Shown: positions 9,527-21,300 of the stretch, piece after piece
Layout of the letters: each line of letters begins with the position of its first letter
How positions within the stretch are numbered: the stretch's first letter is position 1
Assembly (NCBI GenBank): GCA_030015575.1
Contig: CM057347.1
Coordinates: 408,426,248-408,490,247, forward strand
Source of the DNA: Agapanthus africanus
Taxonomy: Eukaryota; Streptophyta; Magnoliopsida; Asparagales; Amaryllidaceae
Length of the DNA stretch: 64,000 bases
Reading direction: 5' to 3'
The notes under the pieces: generated by a model
What the model was told of the DNA's origin: nothing
Database searches by the model: none
What the model saw: the letters and a program-made list of their open reading frames with translations, nothing else
Position numbers and translations under genes: made by a program

Positions 9527-12500
9527 AGTAACAACCGAGTCCTGTTATACCAATTTCAGTTACGTATGTGTTGTTGTGGTATTTATTTCATTTATCATGT
9601 TTGGTTGCAAATGGTAATTTACTTTATATCCGACCCGTTTACTTGAGCTCGTTGTTTCATAGTTATAGATTACACGAACATTTCATATTTTGCTTATAAC
9701 AATTTAAGTCCCTTAAAATAATTTAAAAATACATGATATGGCCTGCTTGTTACCCCTAACCCTGTGGTAGCGTCCTTACATCGTGTTCTCGTCCCGTTCA
9801 GTGAAACGGACATGTTTGGACGGCTACGCGCACGTGCGTGCGTCCGTTCTTGGGGGTATGCTTTTCTGTTACAAAATCCTTTATTTTAATTTTTGAAACT
9901 TGCTAATAATTTTCATATTTCAAATCCAAAATTTTGGACCCGACCCGGGCGCTTTTCTGAAATGTTTTATATTCCGCTAAAATTCAATTATTTGAATTTT
10001 AAATCTAAATTCTAATTATTTTTCATCCATTTAAAGATTGTGCAGCCGGCACAATATTTTCTAAAGTTATTAAAAATATTTTAATATTTTTCCTAAGCTA
10101 ATTTTCTTTTCCCCAGCCAATCAAAACCTCCCTCTGTTGTACTGGCCCCCCCACACGTTTCCTTTCCTCACTAAATCTTTTCTTTGTTTCCTTCATATTC
10201 TTTAAAACCCCGCGAGCCAATCACAGCCCCTCTTTCCCTCGTACCGGGCCCACTGACCCCCCTCTCCTTTCCCTTTCTTTTTCTCTCTCTCTCTTCTTTC
10301 TCTCTCCTATCGCGCTTTCTCTCTCCGCTCGCGAATACTGTGTGCTCCTCGATTCCCGTCACTGCCTTCAAGTTCTAGTCACCTCCTTTCTTGCGCCCAT
10401 ATATTCTTCGTCTTCCTTTTTTCTGCAAACCCATTACGAGAACCCTAGCCGCTTCTCCTCCTTGTCGCACACAGCCGACGATGAGGCTCCCGACCTCGCT
10501 TCTCATCCCTCACCACCATCTCCTCCCTCAACTCACCGCCGATCTCACCCACTCTCCTCTCCTCCTCATCCTCCTTCCCTTCTTCTCCTTCATCTTTTTC
10601 TTCTCTGCTTAACCCTGCACAACCACTGCAGCTAGGACCCATTTCCCCGGGCACCCTGCACCCTCGCCGGAGCTTCGCCGACCATTCCCCATCGCCATCG
10701 CCATCGCCATCTCCCCCTCTCCTCTGCTCTCCACATAGCACCCAAAACCCTGCATCACAACCCCAGAAAACCAGACCCGAGCCCAAACCCTAACCAAACC
10801 CTAGCTCTTCTAAAACCTTTCTCCGGCGCCCCTCACCGCCGTCGATCTCGCCGCCACTGCTAGCACACCCCTCTGCAACCTAGTAAGCCATCGTACATAC
10901 CTTTCTCCTCTACTCTCTTTCTTCTTGTTTTCTTTTTCTTTTTCCTTAAGATCTTGTTTCTTGTATTCGCTGTTTTGCCAAGATCGTCGGAGTTGGCCAC
11001 GACGTCGACGATCCCGATGACCCAGCGAGGCCCCTGACCCGTGTGTTTCCACTGTTCATCGTTTGGATTCATTCCGTGTACCGTGCGCGCGTCGCGACTT
11101 TTCCTGCCGATGCGAGACGTTCCGTTTTTCGTATTGCGATCCGTCGAGGCAAGTGAAACTTGCTACATGCTATTCATACTATTCCTATATTAATTTATCT
11201 ATTTTCCTATTAAATCTATAGATAGAATCTAAAGTATTGAATTCTAAGTTAACAACACAATGTTCCGTTTACATATTTCAGATCTAGAACTTGAAACCTA
11301 ACTGTTGCATCTAGTTGACTATACCTAGTAATCACATTTATATGTTAGATCACATAATCACAATTGTTTTATAGCCATATTACCTTTTTGTAGTTTTTAC
11401 CCTATCGGACGACCGGTTGCATACATTTAGCCTTATTCATATTCAATTGCATCTCTAGATTGTTTTAATACATATTAATATGATTTTATCATCCACATTT
11501 GTTATATTGCATTCCTGAAATGTTAAAACTATTCCTTAAACCTAAACTGATAACCGTGCATCCAAGTAGTTTAATCCGTACCTATTTACATATCATATTA
11601 CATGTGCCGGTTCTTGTTCTGATAATAACCATACTTGTCTATTTGTAACCATGATTTTAGTAGTTGATTATGAGCACCCACATGATATCTTGTACACCCT
11701 GACGTGACTTGCTACACATATTACTTGACCCGACGTGGTACCGTACACTCTTGACATGACATGACACCTAAATACACTACTTGACCTGACCTGATGTACC
11801 GTGGCTTTACCCGTTATCTGATCTTGTGTCTAATGCCAACAAACATAACCTGTAGTCCTTATGGACTGTTCCTGTTGTCTATCCAGACAAACCTGTACTT
11901 GCCTGATCCTGTATGGGCATTAGCTTTAGATTACTTGAATACCTGACTTGAACACATATAACTTGGGGGTATGGGGAAATCAATGATGAAACCTGACTTG
12001 TAACTCGACAGTTGCTTTCTTTTACTGATCAGTTTAGAGGCTAGGCCCGCCTCAGGATGATGCTGCTGACATCATTCGTCATTACATATTCCCTGTTTTA
12101 GTGCCTAGCGGCACGTCTCGGTTTCAGCCCGAGATTCTTAGACCGTGGTCCCGGGCATGCACGGGATACTATTGAGTTACATCGATAATTCATCAAATTG
12201 ATTTCAAAGACTTAAGAGTAGATAACCCAATAGACCAGTTTAGATTACTCACCGTACATTGCCTTTTACTGCCTTGATTTATATTGTTGTTACACCTGCT
12301 TTACAACTTATGATTATATTTGCATGCCTTGCTATATTATTACTGCTTGATGTTACGACGCGCTGACGTCTGGGTTTTGCATAGCCCAGATTCCGTACCT
12401 TTGCTGCAGTCCGAGCAGGAGTACTTCAGCCAGCATGCTGCGCAGTGAGGATTCAGTAGTAGTTAGTTCTTTACTTTTCAGCATTTTATTTCCTGATGTG

Positions 12501-12736
12501 AGCCTGCATTGTGGGACATACATTCCAGTTATATTTTGTATTAGATCTTTTGCTTCCGCATTATTATTCTTGACTCATTTTATTTTGGCTTATGGACATG
12601 TATTAGATAGTTTTATTTTGTTCTTGATATCTCTACAGCCGTAATGTGACTGTGGAAGGACAATTCCTATCCACAGGTAGCATGGTTGGCTATGTCATGT
12701 GCCTACTTAGCGTACTCTGGGAAGCGGGGCGCGACA
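9527..12736 (+). repeat. N1 3' LTR (about 3.2 kb)
   Basis: It matches 2241-5446 end to end, with scattered substitutions and small indels. The first base is A instead of T (AGTAACAACC), which breaks the TG terminus. It ends GGGGCGCGACA directly before the second GCTAG. Confidence 0.92.
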
Positions 12737-12741
12737 GCTAG
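12737..12741. other. Target-site duplication GCTAG, right copy (N1)
   Basis: It repeats 2236-2240 and restores the interrupted Tat tandem array. Confidence 0.9.
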
Positions 12742-12932
12742 TTTTAGGACAATACGGTCCATTGTTAGTTTTAGGGACGTTTTGGTCCATTGTTAGTTTA
12801 GGGACGTTTCGGTCCGTTGTTTCCATTTTGGAGACAACATTATTGCTGAATACTACTTATAGAGTTAGGGCTTGGGAAGATAGCGAGCGGACATAGGTGT
12901 CGTCATCTATCATTGACCTAAGCCGTAACTCG
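12737..12932 (-). repeat. Continuation of the split tandem array and 3' non-coding part of the Tat pol
   Basis: Three more units of GTTTAGGGACGTTTCGGTCC run to about 12825, followed by about 100 bp of non-coding sequence after the antisense integrase stop. It is nearly identical to 26880-27171. Confidence 0.7.
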
Positions 12933-13289
12933 TCAGGCGTAGTATTTTTTCAGGAACCGGCCGTTTATTGGCCTAAGGGTCTTTCGCTATGCATATCCAT
13001 GAGCAAGTAAGCCCCACCTTGGTAGACTTTGTCTATGATGTACGGGCCCTCATAGTTCGGCTCGAATTTCCCTCGTTTGGAATGATTGTGGATCATAGGT
13101 CTTTTGACAACTAGTACGAGTTCGCCTTGGCGGAATGTCCTCGGCCTAGTCAATCTTTCGTATGAGCGTGTCATCCTTGCTTTGTAAGCTTCCAAGTTTT
13201 GCTGTGCCATGAGACGAGTTTCATCGAAGGTGTCAAGATCCTCAAGCCGAAGATGAGCATTGTCTTCGTCTGTTAGCTCGTACTAATAT
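12933..13289 (-). pseudogene. Tat integrase C-terminal fragment (antisense, T1 left)
   Basis: Only the end of a Tat integrase is present, on the minus strand: MAQQNLEAYKARMTRSYERL, RTFRQGELVLVVKRPM and the GPY/F-type segment EGPYIIDKVYQGGAYLL. The frame then shifts by a one-base deletion near 12977, compared with the T2 copy, and family sequence continues to LKKYYA and a TGA at 12933-12935. This module contacts DNA in the integration complex. At about 13285 it is joined, in opposite orientation, to the leader of the plus-strand gag, so the rest of pol is missing. Confidence 0.8.
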
Positions 13290-13324
13290 TTGGTGTCTTG
13301 CTCTGTGCAGAAAACAGAAGATCA

Positions 13325-16300
13325 ATGGCTTCAAACTGCACTAACTGCAACTGCAACTCTCGCTCCGTCCCATCCGGAGGAGTGACTTATGGGCCCCAAG
13401 CGGCCTCCATCTTCGTTATGTTGGTGGAACAGGTGACTCAGGCCACCACTGGATTATTCTTCGGGACCTTGCTCCCGCCAATGAGCTTCAACGCCCCATT
13501 ACCGTCGTAAGAAGTTCCGAAAAAGTCGGTCTTTGATCGGCTTACAACTACCGCGGCCTCTCTCAACGGGTCGCCCAAATCCAGTGCCTCAGTTTTCAAC
13601 AGACTTGGCCAAAGCTCAAGTGGGCCCATGAAAAAGCCCGTGATACCTGAAGCGGCCATCCCGAAGCGGATAGCCATTTCTGCTCCTGAAGTCGTCAAGG
13701 CAGCTTCTCATGCTAAAGGGTCGGTCTTCACAAGACTGGTCGTTTCAGCTACTACTCCACGCGAAGTCACGAAGGCTGCTTCCCCTGTTCGAAAGTCGGC
13801 CTTCGCAAGACTGACTATCCCCTCTCAACGGACGCCAGTCTTCGACCGGCTAGCGCCAATAACAGCCTCCGCTCAAAGCAGGGGGCATAAGGAAGCTAAT
13901 CCAACAGCGGAGGTAATCTTGGTCACACGACATGCTCGACTTCTCCACTGGCGCTGAGTGAGGAAAGCTGGGGGCAATTCCCCTTCTGGATTGACTCCGC
14001 CAGCTCCAATGGTGGAAGTTGATGCTGCTGTTCCAACTGGGAACAGCTTTGAATTACTTAACAGGGTACGCAGGAATTCGCCAACTGCTGTGCTGAAAAG
14101 ATCTCCTCCACCAATGGAAAACGCTACAAAGATGAAGCTGGAGCGACCCCCTCAGCGGCTGTCCTCTAAAATTTATAAAGTTTGGCGACAGGTCCAGGAC
14201 TCTGTGGTAGATCAAAACTATCCCCGCCGACAGAAAAAGATGAAGGTTCGGCAAGAAGAGGATTACCATGTCAAACCACAGAAAGCGACAGCTACTTGGG
14301 TGCCCACTGCAACGGCCCCCTCGACTTCGACCGCTCACAAGAGGAGAAAGCTGGAGAAAATCCCGGTGTCTGCGACGAATCGCAAGAACACTGAATCTAA
14401 ACGCCCTAAGTCGGGAGGCATGGTGGTGCACACCATCTATATGGCATCCGGAAAAGAGGATAGCCGTATCTCTACAGGTCATCGACCGCTTACGCGATCA
14501 GTGACTAGGGCTCAGGAGCAACAACAACAAAGGCTCCAAGAAATACTAACAGCTATGGCCGCACTTACGGAACCGAAAGCAAGCCCGGAGATATCCTCGG
14601 AGCAGCGCCGTGAGCAGGAAACTGATGCTGAATTCCTTCGGAGAATTCTTGAGAAGAAGGACAAAGAGGCCGCGGAACAAGCGGCCAATATAAAACAAAT
14701 GGCCTTTCTGTTCCAAGATATGGTGGGCATGATGATCCAGCCGGACCCTCCAGCCGAAGATCATCCAGTAATAATTGAAGATGATAGAGGAGAGACATCA
14801 AATCCTCTGCCGGCTCTGTCAACAGCCAAGGAAGTGACAATCTCCAAAGCTACCCTGGATGATTACATCGCTCAGCAGATACAAGCTCACCAGGCGAATG
14901 AAGCGGCTGGGCAAGTTGTTAAAACTGGACGACCTTATCCGGGTTGGTATGACCAAATAAAATACCCGCCGGGATACACAATCCCTAAATTCCATGTATA
15001 CAAGGGGACAGACAATCCCCATCAACATGTCGCTCAGTTCAGAGCTTTCTATGGCAAAACTGGAGGGGATGATAAGCTACTGCTTCGCCAATTCGTCGGC
15101 AGCTTGGCAGAGACGGCGTTTGAATGGTATTCAGAGCTTCCCAACGATTCTGTCAAAACTTTTACGGAGATGGAGTTGTTATTCACCCAGCGTTTCGCAA
15201 GTGCTAGCGAACGCACCCTAATCACGACATTGATCAATGCCAGGGTGAAGCCTGGAGAAACATGGGTTCAGTATGCAATACGGTGGCGGAACTTATAGTC
15301 GAAATGCGAACAATGCCTAGAAGAGGCTCCTTCAGTAGGCATGTTTGTGGGAACCCTCGATCCGCAGGCGACCATATCCCAATTCATGATGTTCTTCAAG
15401 CCGATCACCTTCCAGGCCTTGATTGACAAGCTAGCCCAAATGGACCAGATGGGCCATAGGCCTTCCTCTTCAAAGACGGAGCCTTGGAATGAAAAGGGCA
15501 AAGGGAAAGCAACCTTCGTCGCTAACGCTCAACAACAACCAAGTGGCCCGAGAGCGGTTGTTCGCCAAAGCAATAAGCGGCAATCCTTTGATGAGAAGTT
15601 CAGTCGTCCTTACTCGTTTCCCCGAGATAAAACAAGGAGACTGTTTGAATTAGCAGTGAGCAACGGGCTCATCACTCTACCGAAGTCGAGATACCCAACG
15701 CGACCGAACGACGTAAACGATCCCAATTACTGACCCTACCATCGAGTATTGGGCCATCCACTCAAAGATTGCTACGTCTTCAAAAATTGGGTTGAAGACC
15801 AATACCAGCAAGGCAAATTCGCGTTGTCTGAAAATTGGAAGGTGAATCCGCCACAACCACATGCTCCGAAAAAGATGGACATGCCGGGGGTATCGTGCTT
15901 GTTCATAGAGGAAGCTTCATGGGAAGTTGTTCTTTCGGCAAAAACTAAGAAAATGCTGAAAGATCTTCAAACATGCCCGATGATCAGGTGGAAAAGCCCG
16001 CTAGAGCCGCAGATCATCGAAGGGATGCTGAAACCACGCCCAACATTGGGAGTTAATAGTGATGGTAGACAAAACATTTGGACCCAGCCGTCAAAGTCTT
16101 CGAAGAAAAAGAAGAAGATCAAAAAGCCCGCACAGTTTGATGACAAGCGCACGGATCTGCAAAAACATATTGATGCGTTGGAGGGATATAACCAGAAGAT
16201 GCGGACCCCGGTCACACTCCAAGAATTTCTCAACAATATCCCTGAGAGCGGAGATAACGACAATAATGATGGGGATGACTCGTCAGAAGAATCTGAGGAT

Positions 16301-17002
16301 TATGTGGCAAGTTGCCACATGATCTCTCATTCGGCGTTAACTAACGAAGAAGCTCACTCGGCGATAGAAGACAACATAAAATAGCTGGGTGCAGGATCGA
16401 AGCCAAAACCCTTGGAACCGTTTGACGAGATGATCGACTTGCTACTGAACGAAGCCCGTCAGAAAAGTAAATCCAATCGAGAGCGCGAACTGGCTATATT
16501 CGAAAAAGCCAAATGCCGACGACTGGATGAAAAGGTCGAGGCACCTCAACTGGATCGAAGCATCCCTATAGCCAGCAAAAGCAAGCTTAAAGTAAAGAAA
16601 CGATTCGCTAGGGCCCTGTCAATAGGAATGAAGTTGCCCTCTTTCAGAGGAAATTCTCCTGGCGGTATACATCTTGATAAAGCGGACATATATCCTAACT
16701 TTTGCTTATACCATCGGAGGATTGCACACCCTATCGAGGAGTGCATAGCCTTTAAAAACTGGTGGCAGGGATATGTTGCCCATCGACAACACGTTCAACG
16801 AGTGAAGCGTAAGGCTCGTCGGGATCCGAAAAGCATGACAGATGAGCGCAAAAGAGCCGCTGGCAACTGTCACATAGTCGACACCAAGGGATTGCAAATT
16901 ATCACCTTTGAAAGCGACTCTGACGAAGAAATCGCCCTCAGCCCTCTCTTCGAGGAATCCACCTCCGACACAAAAAATGCGAAGATTTGCGAGAAAATCT
17001 AG
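13325..17002 (+). pseudogene. T1 Tat-type gag polyprotein with five premature stops
   Basis: The start is ATG 13325 (MASNCTNCNCNSRSV), conserved in T2. The frame spans 1,226 codons with no frameshift but has stops at 13508 (TAA), 13955 (TGA), 15296 (TAG), 15731 (TGA) and 16382 (TAG). Domains in order: an N-terminal part with repeated S-V-F-x-R-L motifs (about 13525-13860); a basic and then acidic/coiled stretch; the capsid-type domain (KFHVYKGTDNPHQHVAQF to FEWYSELPNDSVKTF, about 14980-15295); a C-X2-H-X4-H-X4-C knuckle whose first Cys codon is the 15731 stop; lysine-rich and acidic linkers (SSKKKKKIKK, DDSSEESEDY); and a second knuckle CLYHRRIAHPIEEC. Protease and pol are deleted at about 17045. 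It packages RNA in active relatives. The TAG at 15296 is also present in T2. Confidence 0.85.
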
Positions 17003-17355
17003 CTGCATAATCGTACGTTGCCCGAAAAATCTCGGACCTATTAACAAATGACCGAAACGTCGTTAAACTACTACCAACCCGCAGCATCTTCAGGCTGACG
17101 TGGTAAAAAAAAAGGTACGTCCATAAGCAAAATGGGCACGGATGAAAACCCGAAAGGGCTCTGTGAGTAAAAACAGCAGGACTACCGGCGATATTTGTGA
17201 AAACCCGAAAGGGCGCAGACTCGTTAAAAAAAAAGAAAAAAAGGGGTACGTCCACAAGCAAAATGGGCACGGATGAAAACCCGAAAGGGCTCCGTGAGTA
17301 AAAAAAAGCAGGACTACCGGCGAGTTTGTGAAAATCCGAAAGGGCGCAATCTCGT
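17003..17355 (+). repeat. T1 deletion junction and 125-131-bp repeat pair of the 3' UTR
   Basis: Gag-like sequence continues out of frame to about 17040 (RTLPEK, shared with T2) and then jumps to the 3'-UTR side, removing all of PR-RT-RH-INT. A short ACGTCGTTAAACTACTACC piece is followed by two units containing GGTACGTCCACAAGCAAAAT, spaced about 131 bp. They are the reverse complement of 1690-1950. Confidence 0.75.
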
Positions 17356-17900
17356 TAAAAGACACTTGCAAGGTCCTCTCGACCCTGTGAGGAGAAAATA
17401 CCTGCGTGAGATCCTTACGACTCACAAGGGAGTGACACACTTAGGGTCCCCATGATTCCTAAGGAGAAATTACACTTACGAGATCCTCACGACTCGTAAG
17501 GAGAACCCTCTTATGAGACTCTCACGGCTCATAAGATTCAAAAGCCTTAAACTACAGGGATCTTAACCTGTTCTTAAGCCATCACATTTCTCAGTTTGCC
17601 CTACAAGCGGTTCAATACTGACCCTTGTATACAATCTATAGGCACGAATGAACATTTCCCTAACAGAGTCCCACTAGCGACTAGGGATATGCTCACACGG
17701 TGAACAAACACTTGTAGGTCCTCTTCGACTTGCAAGGAGAAAACACTCTTGTAAGATCCTTACGACTTATAAGAGAATACACACTTAGGAATCCTCACGA
17801 TTCCTAAGGAGAAAACGCACCTACGAGATCCTCACGACTCGTAGGGAGAAACACCTTTATGAGACCCTTACGGCTCATGGAGTCAAAAGCCTTAGTCGAC
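17356..17900 (+). repeat. Tat 3'-UTR hairpin array (sense orientation)
   Basis: Nine or so units of 33-40 bp have the form ACACTTxxxx-(A/G)TCCTCACGA-xxxxAAGGAGAAA. Clear inverted repeats: 17475-17500 (CTTACGAG / CTCGTAAG), 17510-17535 (CTTATGAG / CTCATAAG), 17784-17808 (CTTAGGAATC / GATTCCTAAG) and 17820-17845 (CCTACGAG / CTCGTAGG). The stem near 17750 (CTTGTAAG / CTTATAAG) has a G-U pair. Stems differ between units while the loop is conserved. Confidence 0.85.
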
Positions 17901-18640
17901 GGGATCCTAACTCTGTTTGCTAAGCCACCTTTGTTCGACATCGACAGAGGTAAATGATGATTCTCTACTGGCAATATCCCAGTTGTAGCGATGCTGATGC
18001 CTAAATCGGTATCAAATTCCAAGCCCTTTCACGGCAAATGATGTTCGCTCCTGGTAATATTCCAGTCGCAGCGATGCTGATGCTAAGATTGGCACCAGAT
18101 TCCAAGTTCCACACTCGCGATAAAAAATCAGCGAGCCAAAAATGGATATGAAATAGCCGAAATGATGGGGCAACTTGCAACGAAATCAGCAAGTAAAAAT
18201 GTATGCATACAAAAACAGCCGAAATGATTGGGCAACTTGCAATAAAAAGCAGCGAGTAAAAAGAAAAATAGCTGAAATTATTGGGCATTGCGAAAAATAG
18301 CCGAAATGATTGGGCAATCACGATTTTCGCGATATAAAAAGCTGAAATGATAGAGCATCGCGGAAAGAATTTAAAAAAATGAAAGAATAAAACTTTTTGC
18401 CCTACAGGTGAGATCACATCGATCCCTGTATACAATCCATGGGCACAAACAAAGAGGGAACCATACCTTCCCACTAGGCTCTATCAGAAAGTGAAGCCAA
18501 ATCTCGACGGTTCATAGACAACCTAAAGACAATCTCGACAATCGTCGCAATATTACAGACACAATGTCAACAAACGAAGTGAAGGAAGATCCCTAACTTC
18601 AGGGTTTCGACGTTAACATCGACAACTTAGAAATCAACAC
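17900..18640. repeat. T1 3' UTR, loose repeats around GCGATGCTGATGC and GCCGAAATGATTGGGCA
   Basis: Two copies of a segment with TAAATGATGATTC / CAAATGATGTTCG and GCAGCGATGCTGATGC lie about 90 bp apart (17945, 18040). Several copies of AGCCGAAATGATTGGGCAA follow at 18160-18350. A GTATACAATCCATGGGCAC motif near 18427 resembles the one in the LTR. No coding potential is seen. Confidence 0.55.
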
Positions 18641-19230
18641 CGGCGTTCTTCTTCCCTCCAATCGGATGCAGACACATCATCAACAAACGGAGCCATGATA
18701 AAGTCCCCTAGTTCCAAATCTCGAAGGTTCACAGACAGCCTAGAGACTACACCGGAACCATGGCAAAGTCCCCTAGTTCCAAATCTCGACGGTTCACAGA
18801 CAGCCTAGAGATCACCAACGGCGTTTCTCCTTACTCCAGCAGGACGCAGATGCGACGTCAACAAACGACCCCAGGGTCAAAACAACGGAACCATGGAAAA
18901 TCCCCTAGTTCCAAATCTCGACGGTTCACAGACAGTCTAGAGATCACCAACGGCTTTTTTCCTCATTCCAACCAGATGCAGACGTGACGTCAAAAACCGA
19001 CCTCAGAGTCGCAACGAAGCGGAGCCATGGCAAAATCCCTAGTTCCAAATCTCTGGCCACATCTACGGGCCGAAGACCAACAACTGTGTGCCTCCTCATT
19101 CCAGCAGGACAAAGATGCTACATCATCAATCGAAGCCACGACAAAATCCCCAGTTCTAATACTCTACTGTTCGCAGAAAACCTAGAGTCAACCATGACAT
19201 CGCAGAAAGCGGAATACGTCATCCAATAGC
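18640..19230 (+). repeat. 133-bp tandem repeat, about 4 units
   Basis: GTTCCAAATCTCGACGGTTC-type units start at 18776, 18909 and 19042 (133 bp apart). There is a half-unit at 18711 and a decayed unit near 19153. Each unit carries a GGAGCCATGGCAAAATCCC-like start and a GACGTCAACAAACGACC-like end. A stray related piece is at 21300-21400. Confidence 0.75.
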
Positions 19231-19261
19231 TCCGTCTCGGAAACAAGTCAACCGACCTCAG

Positions 19262-21300
19262 GGAAATCAGTGTCCTTGGCAACCTCCTCGATTCAGGGAA
19301 ATCAGCGTCCTTGACGAGAGCATCTCGATTCGCATCGACCCGTAGAGAAATCAGCGTCTTTGCAAAAATACCTCGATTCGTTTCAACTCCGAGGAAATCA
19401 GTGTCCTTGGCAACCTCCTCGATTCAGGGAAATCAGCGTCCTTGACGAGAGCACCTCGATTCGCGTCGACCCGCAGAGAAATCGGTGTCTTTGCAGGAAT
19501 ACCTCGATTCGTCTCAACCCCAGGGAAATCAGTGTGCTTGGCAACCTCCTCGATTTAGGGATATCAGTGTCCTTGACGAGAGCATCTCAATTCGCGTCGA
19601 CCTGCAGAGAAATCAGCGTCTTTGCAGGAATTCCTCGATTCATTTCAATCCCAGGGAAATCAGTGTCCTTGGCAACCTCCTCGATTCAGGGAAATCAGCG
19701 TCCTTGACGAGAGTATCTCGATTCGCGTTGACCCGCAACGAAATCAGTGTCTTTGCAGGAATACCTCGATTCGTCTCAACTCCGAGGAAATCAGCGTCCT
19801 TGGCAAAAACCTCGATTCAGGGAAATCAGCATCCTTAGCGAGAGCATCTCGATTCGTGTCGACCCGCAAGGAAATCAGTGTCTTTGCAGGAATATCTCGA
19901 TTCGTCTCAACTCCGAGGAAATCAGTGTCCTTGGCAAATACCTCGATTCAGGAAAATCAACATCTTGGACGAGAACATCTCGATTCGTGCTGACCCGCAG
20001 AGAAATCAGCGTCTTTGCAGGAATACCTCGATTCTTTTCGACTGCAGGGAAATCAGTGTCCTTGGCAACCTCCTCGATTCTGGAAAATCAGCGTCCTTGA
20101 TGAGAGCATCTCAATTCGCGTCGACCCGCAGAGAAATCAGCGTCTTTGCAGGAATATCTCGATTCGTCTCAACCCCAGGGAAATCAGTGTCCTTGGCAAA
20201 AACCTCGATTCAGGAAAATCAGCATCCTTGACGAGACCATCTCAATTCGCATTGACCCGCAGAGAAATCAGCGTCTTTGCAGGAATACCTCGATTCGTTT
20301 CTACTCCGACGAAATCGGTGTCCATGGCAAAAACTTCAATTTAGGGAAATCAGCGTCCTTGGCGAGAGCATCTCGATTCGCGTCGACTCGTAAGGAAATC
20401 AGTGTCTTTGCAGCAATATTTCGATTCGTCTCAACTCCGAGGAAATCAGTGTCCTTGGCAAATACCTCGATTCAGGAAAATTAGTGTCCTTGACGAGAAC
20501 ATCTCGATTCGCGCCGACCCACAGAGAAATCAACATATTTGCAGGAGTACCTCGATTCGTTTCAACCCCAGGGAAATCAGTGTCCTTGGCAACCTCCTCG
20601 ATTCAGAGAGATCAGCGTCCTTAAAGAGAGCATCTCGATTCATGTCGACCCGCAGAGAAATCAGCGTCTTTGCAGGAATACCTCGATTCGTCTCAACCCC
20701 AGGGAAATCAGCGTCCTTAACGAGACCATCTCGATTCGCATCAACCCGTAGAGAAATCAGCGTCTTTGCAGGAATACCTCGATTCGTTTCAACTCCAAGG
20801 AAATCAGTGTCCTTGGCAAAAATCTCGATTCAGGGAAATCAGCGTCCTTGACGAGAACATCTTGATTCGCGTCGACCCGCAGAGAAATCAGTGTCTTTGC
20901 AGGAATATCTTGATTCGTATCAACCCCAGGGAAATCAGTGTTCTTGGCAAAAACCTCGATTCAGGGAAATCAGCGTCCTTGACGAGAGCACATCGATTCG
21001 CATCAACCCGCAGAGAAATCAGTGTCTTTGCAGGAATACCTCGATTCGTTTCGACTCCAGGGAAATCAGTGTCCTTGGCAAAACCTAGATTCATGGAAAT
21101 CAGCGTCCTTGGCGAGAGCATCTCAATGCACATCGACCCGCAAGGAAATCAGTGTCTTTGCAGGAATAGCTCTATCCGTCTCAACTCCGAGGAAATCAGT
21201 GTCCTTGGCAAATACCTCGATTCAGGGAAATCAGCGTCCTTGACGAGAACATCTCGATTCGCGCCGACCCGCAGAGAAATCAGTGTCTCTGCAGGAATAT
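19262..21300 (+). repeat. 131-bp satellite-like array, about 15.5 units, in the T1 3' UTR
   Basis: GAAATCAGTGTCCTTGGCAA recurs at 19263, 19394, 19525 and 19656, exactly 131 bp apart, and on to about 21300. Each unit is a trimer of related 40-50-bp subunits, each with GGAAATCAG(T/C)GTC(C/T)TTG and CTCGATTC. Tat/Ogre elements are known to carry hypervariable tandem repeats in the 3' UTR that can seed satellites, and this fits that description. Long open frames run through the array in all three plus frames only because the unit lacks stops. They are not genes. Confidence 0.92.

Larger units (their letters stand above)
2241..12736 (+). mobile_element. N1: chromovirus (Tekay/Del-like Ty3/gypsy) nested in T1
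   Basis: This is a complete insertion of about 10.5 kb: 5' LTR, degenerate primer site, gag zinc knuckles, protease remnant, RT, RNase H, integrase, chromodomain remnant and 3' LTR, with a perfect GCTAG duplication. The order RT-RH-INT and the C-terminal chromodomain-like tail identify a plant chromovirus. LTRs over 3 kb fit the Tekay lineage. The internal part is only about 4.1 kb because the capsid region of gag, part of RNase H and the integrase C-terminus are deleted. In-frame stops make it defective. The LTRs differ by only a few percent by eye, so the insertion is younger than the Tat sequence around it. Confidence 0.9.

Noticed and set aside
17356..17900. Regular short repeats resembling a CRISPR array
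   Set aside because: The variable parts are the paired stems of hairpins, not unrelated spacers, and the context is a plant retrotransposon 3' UTR.
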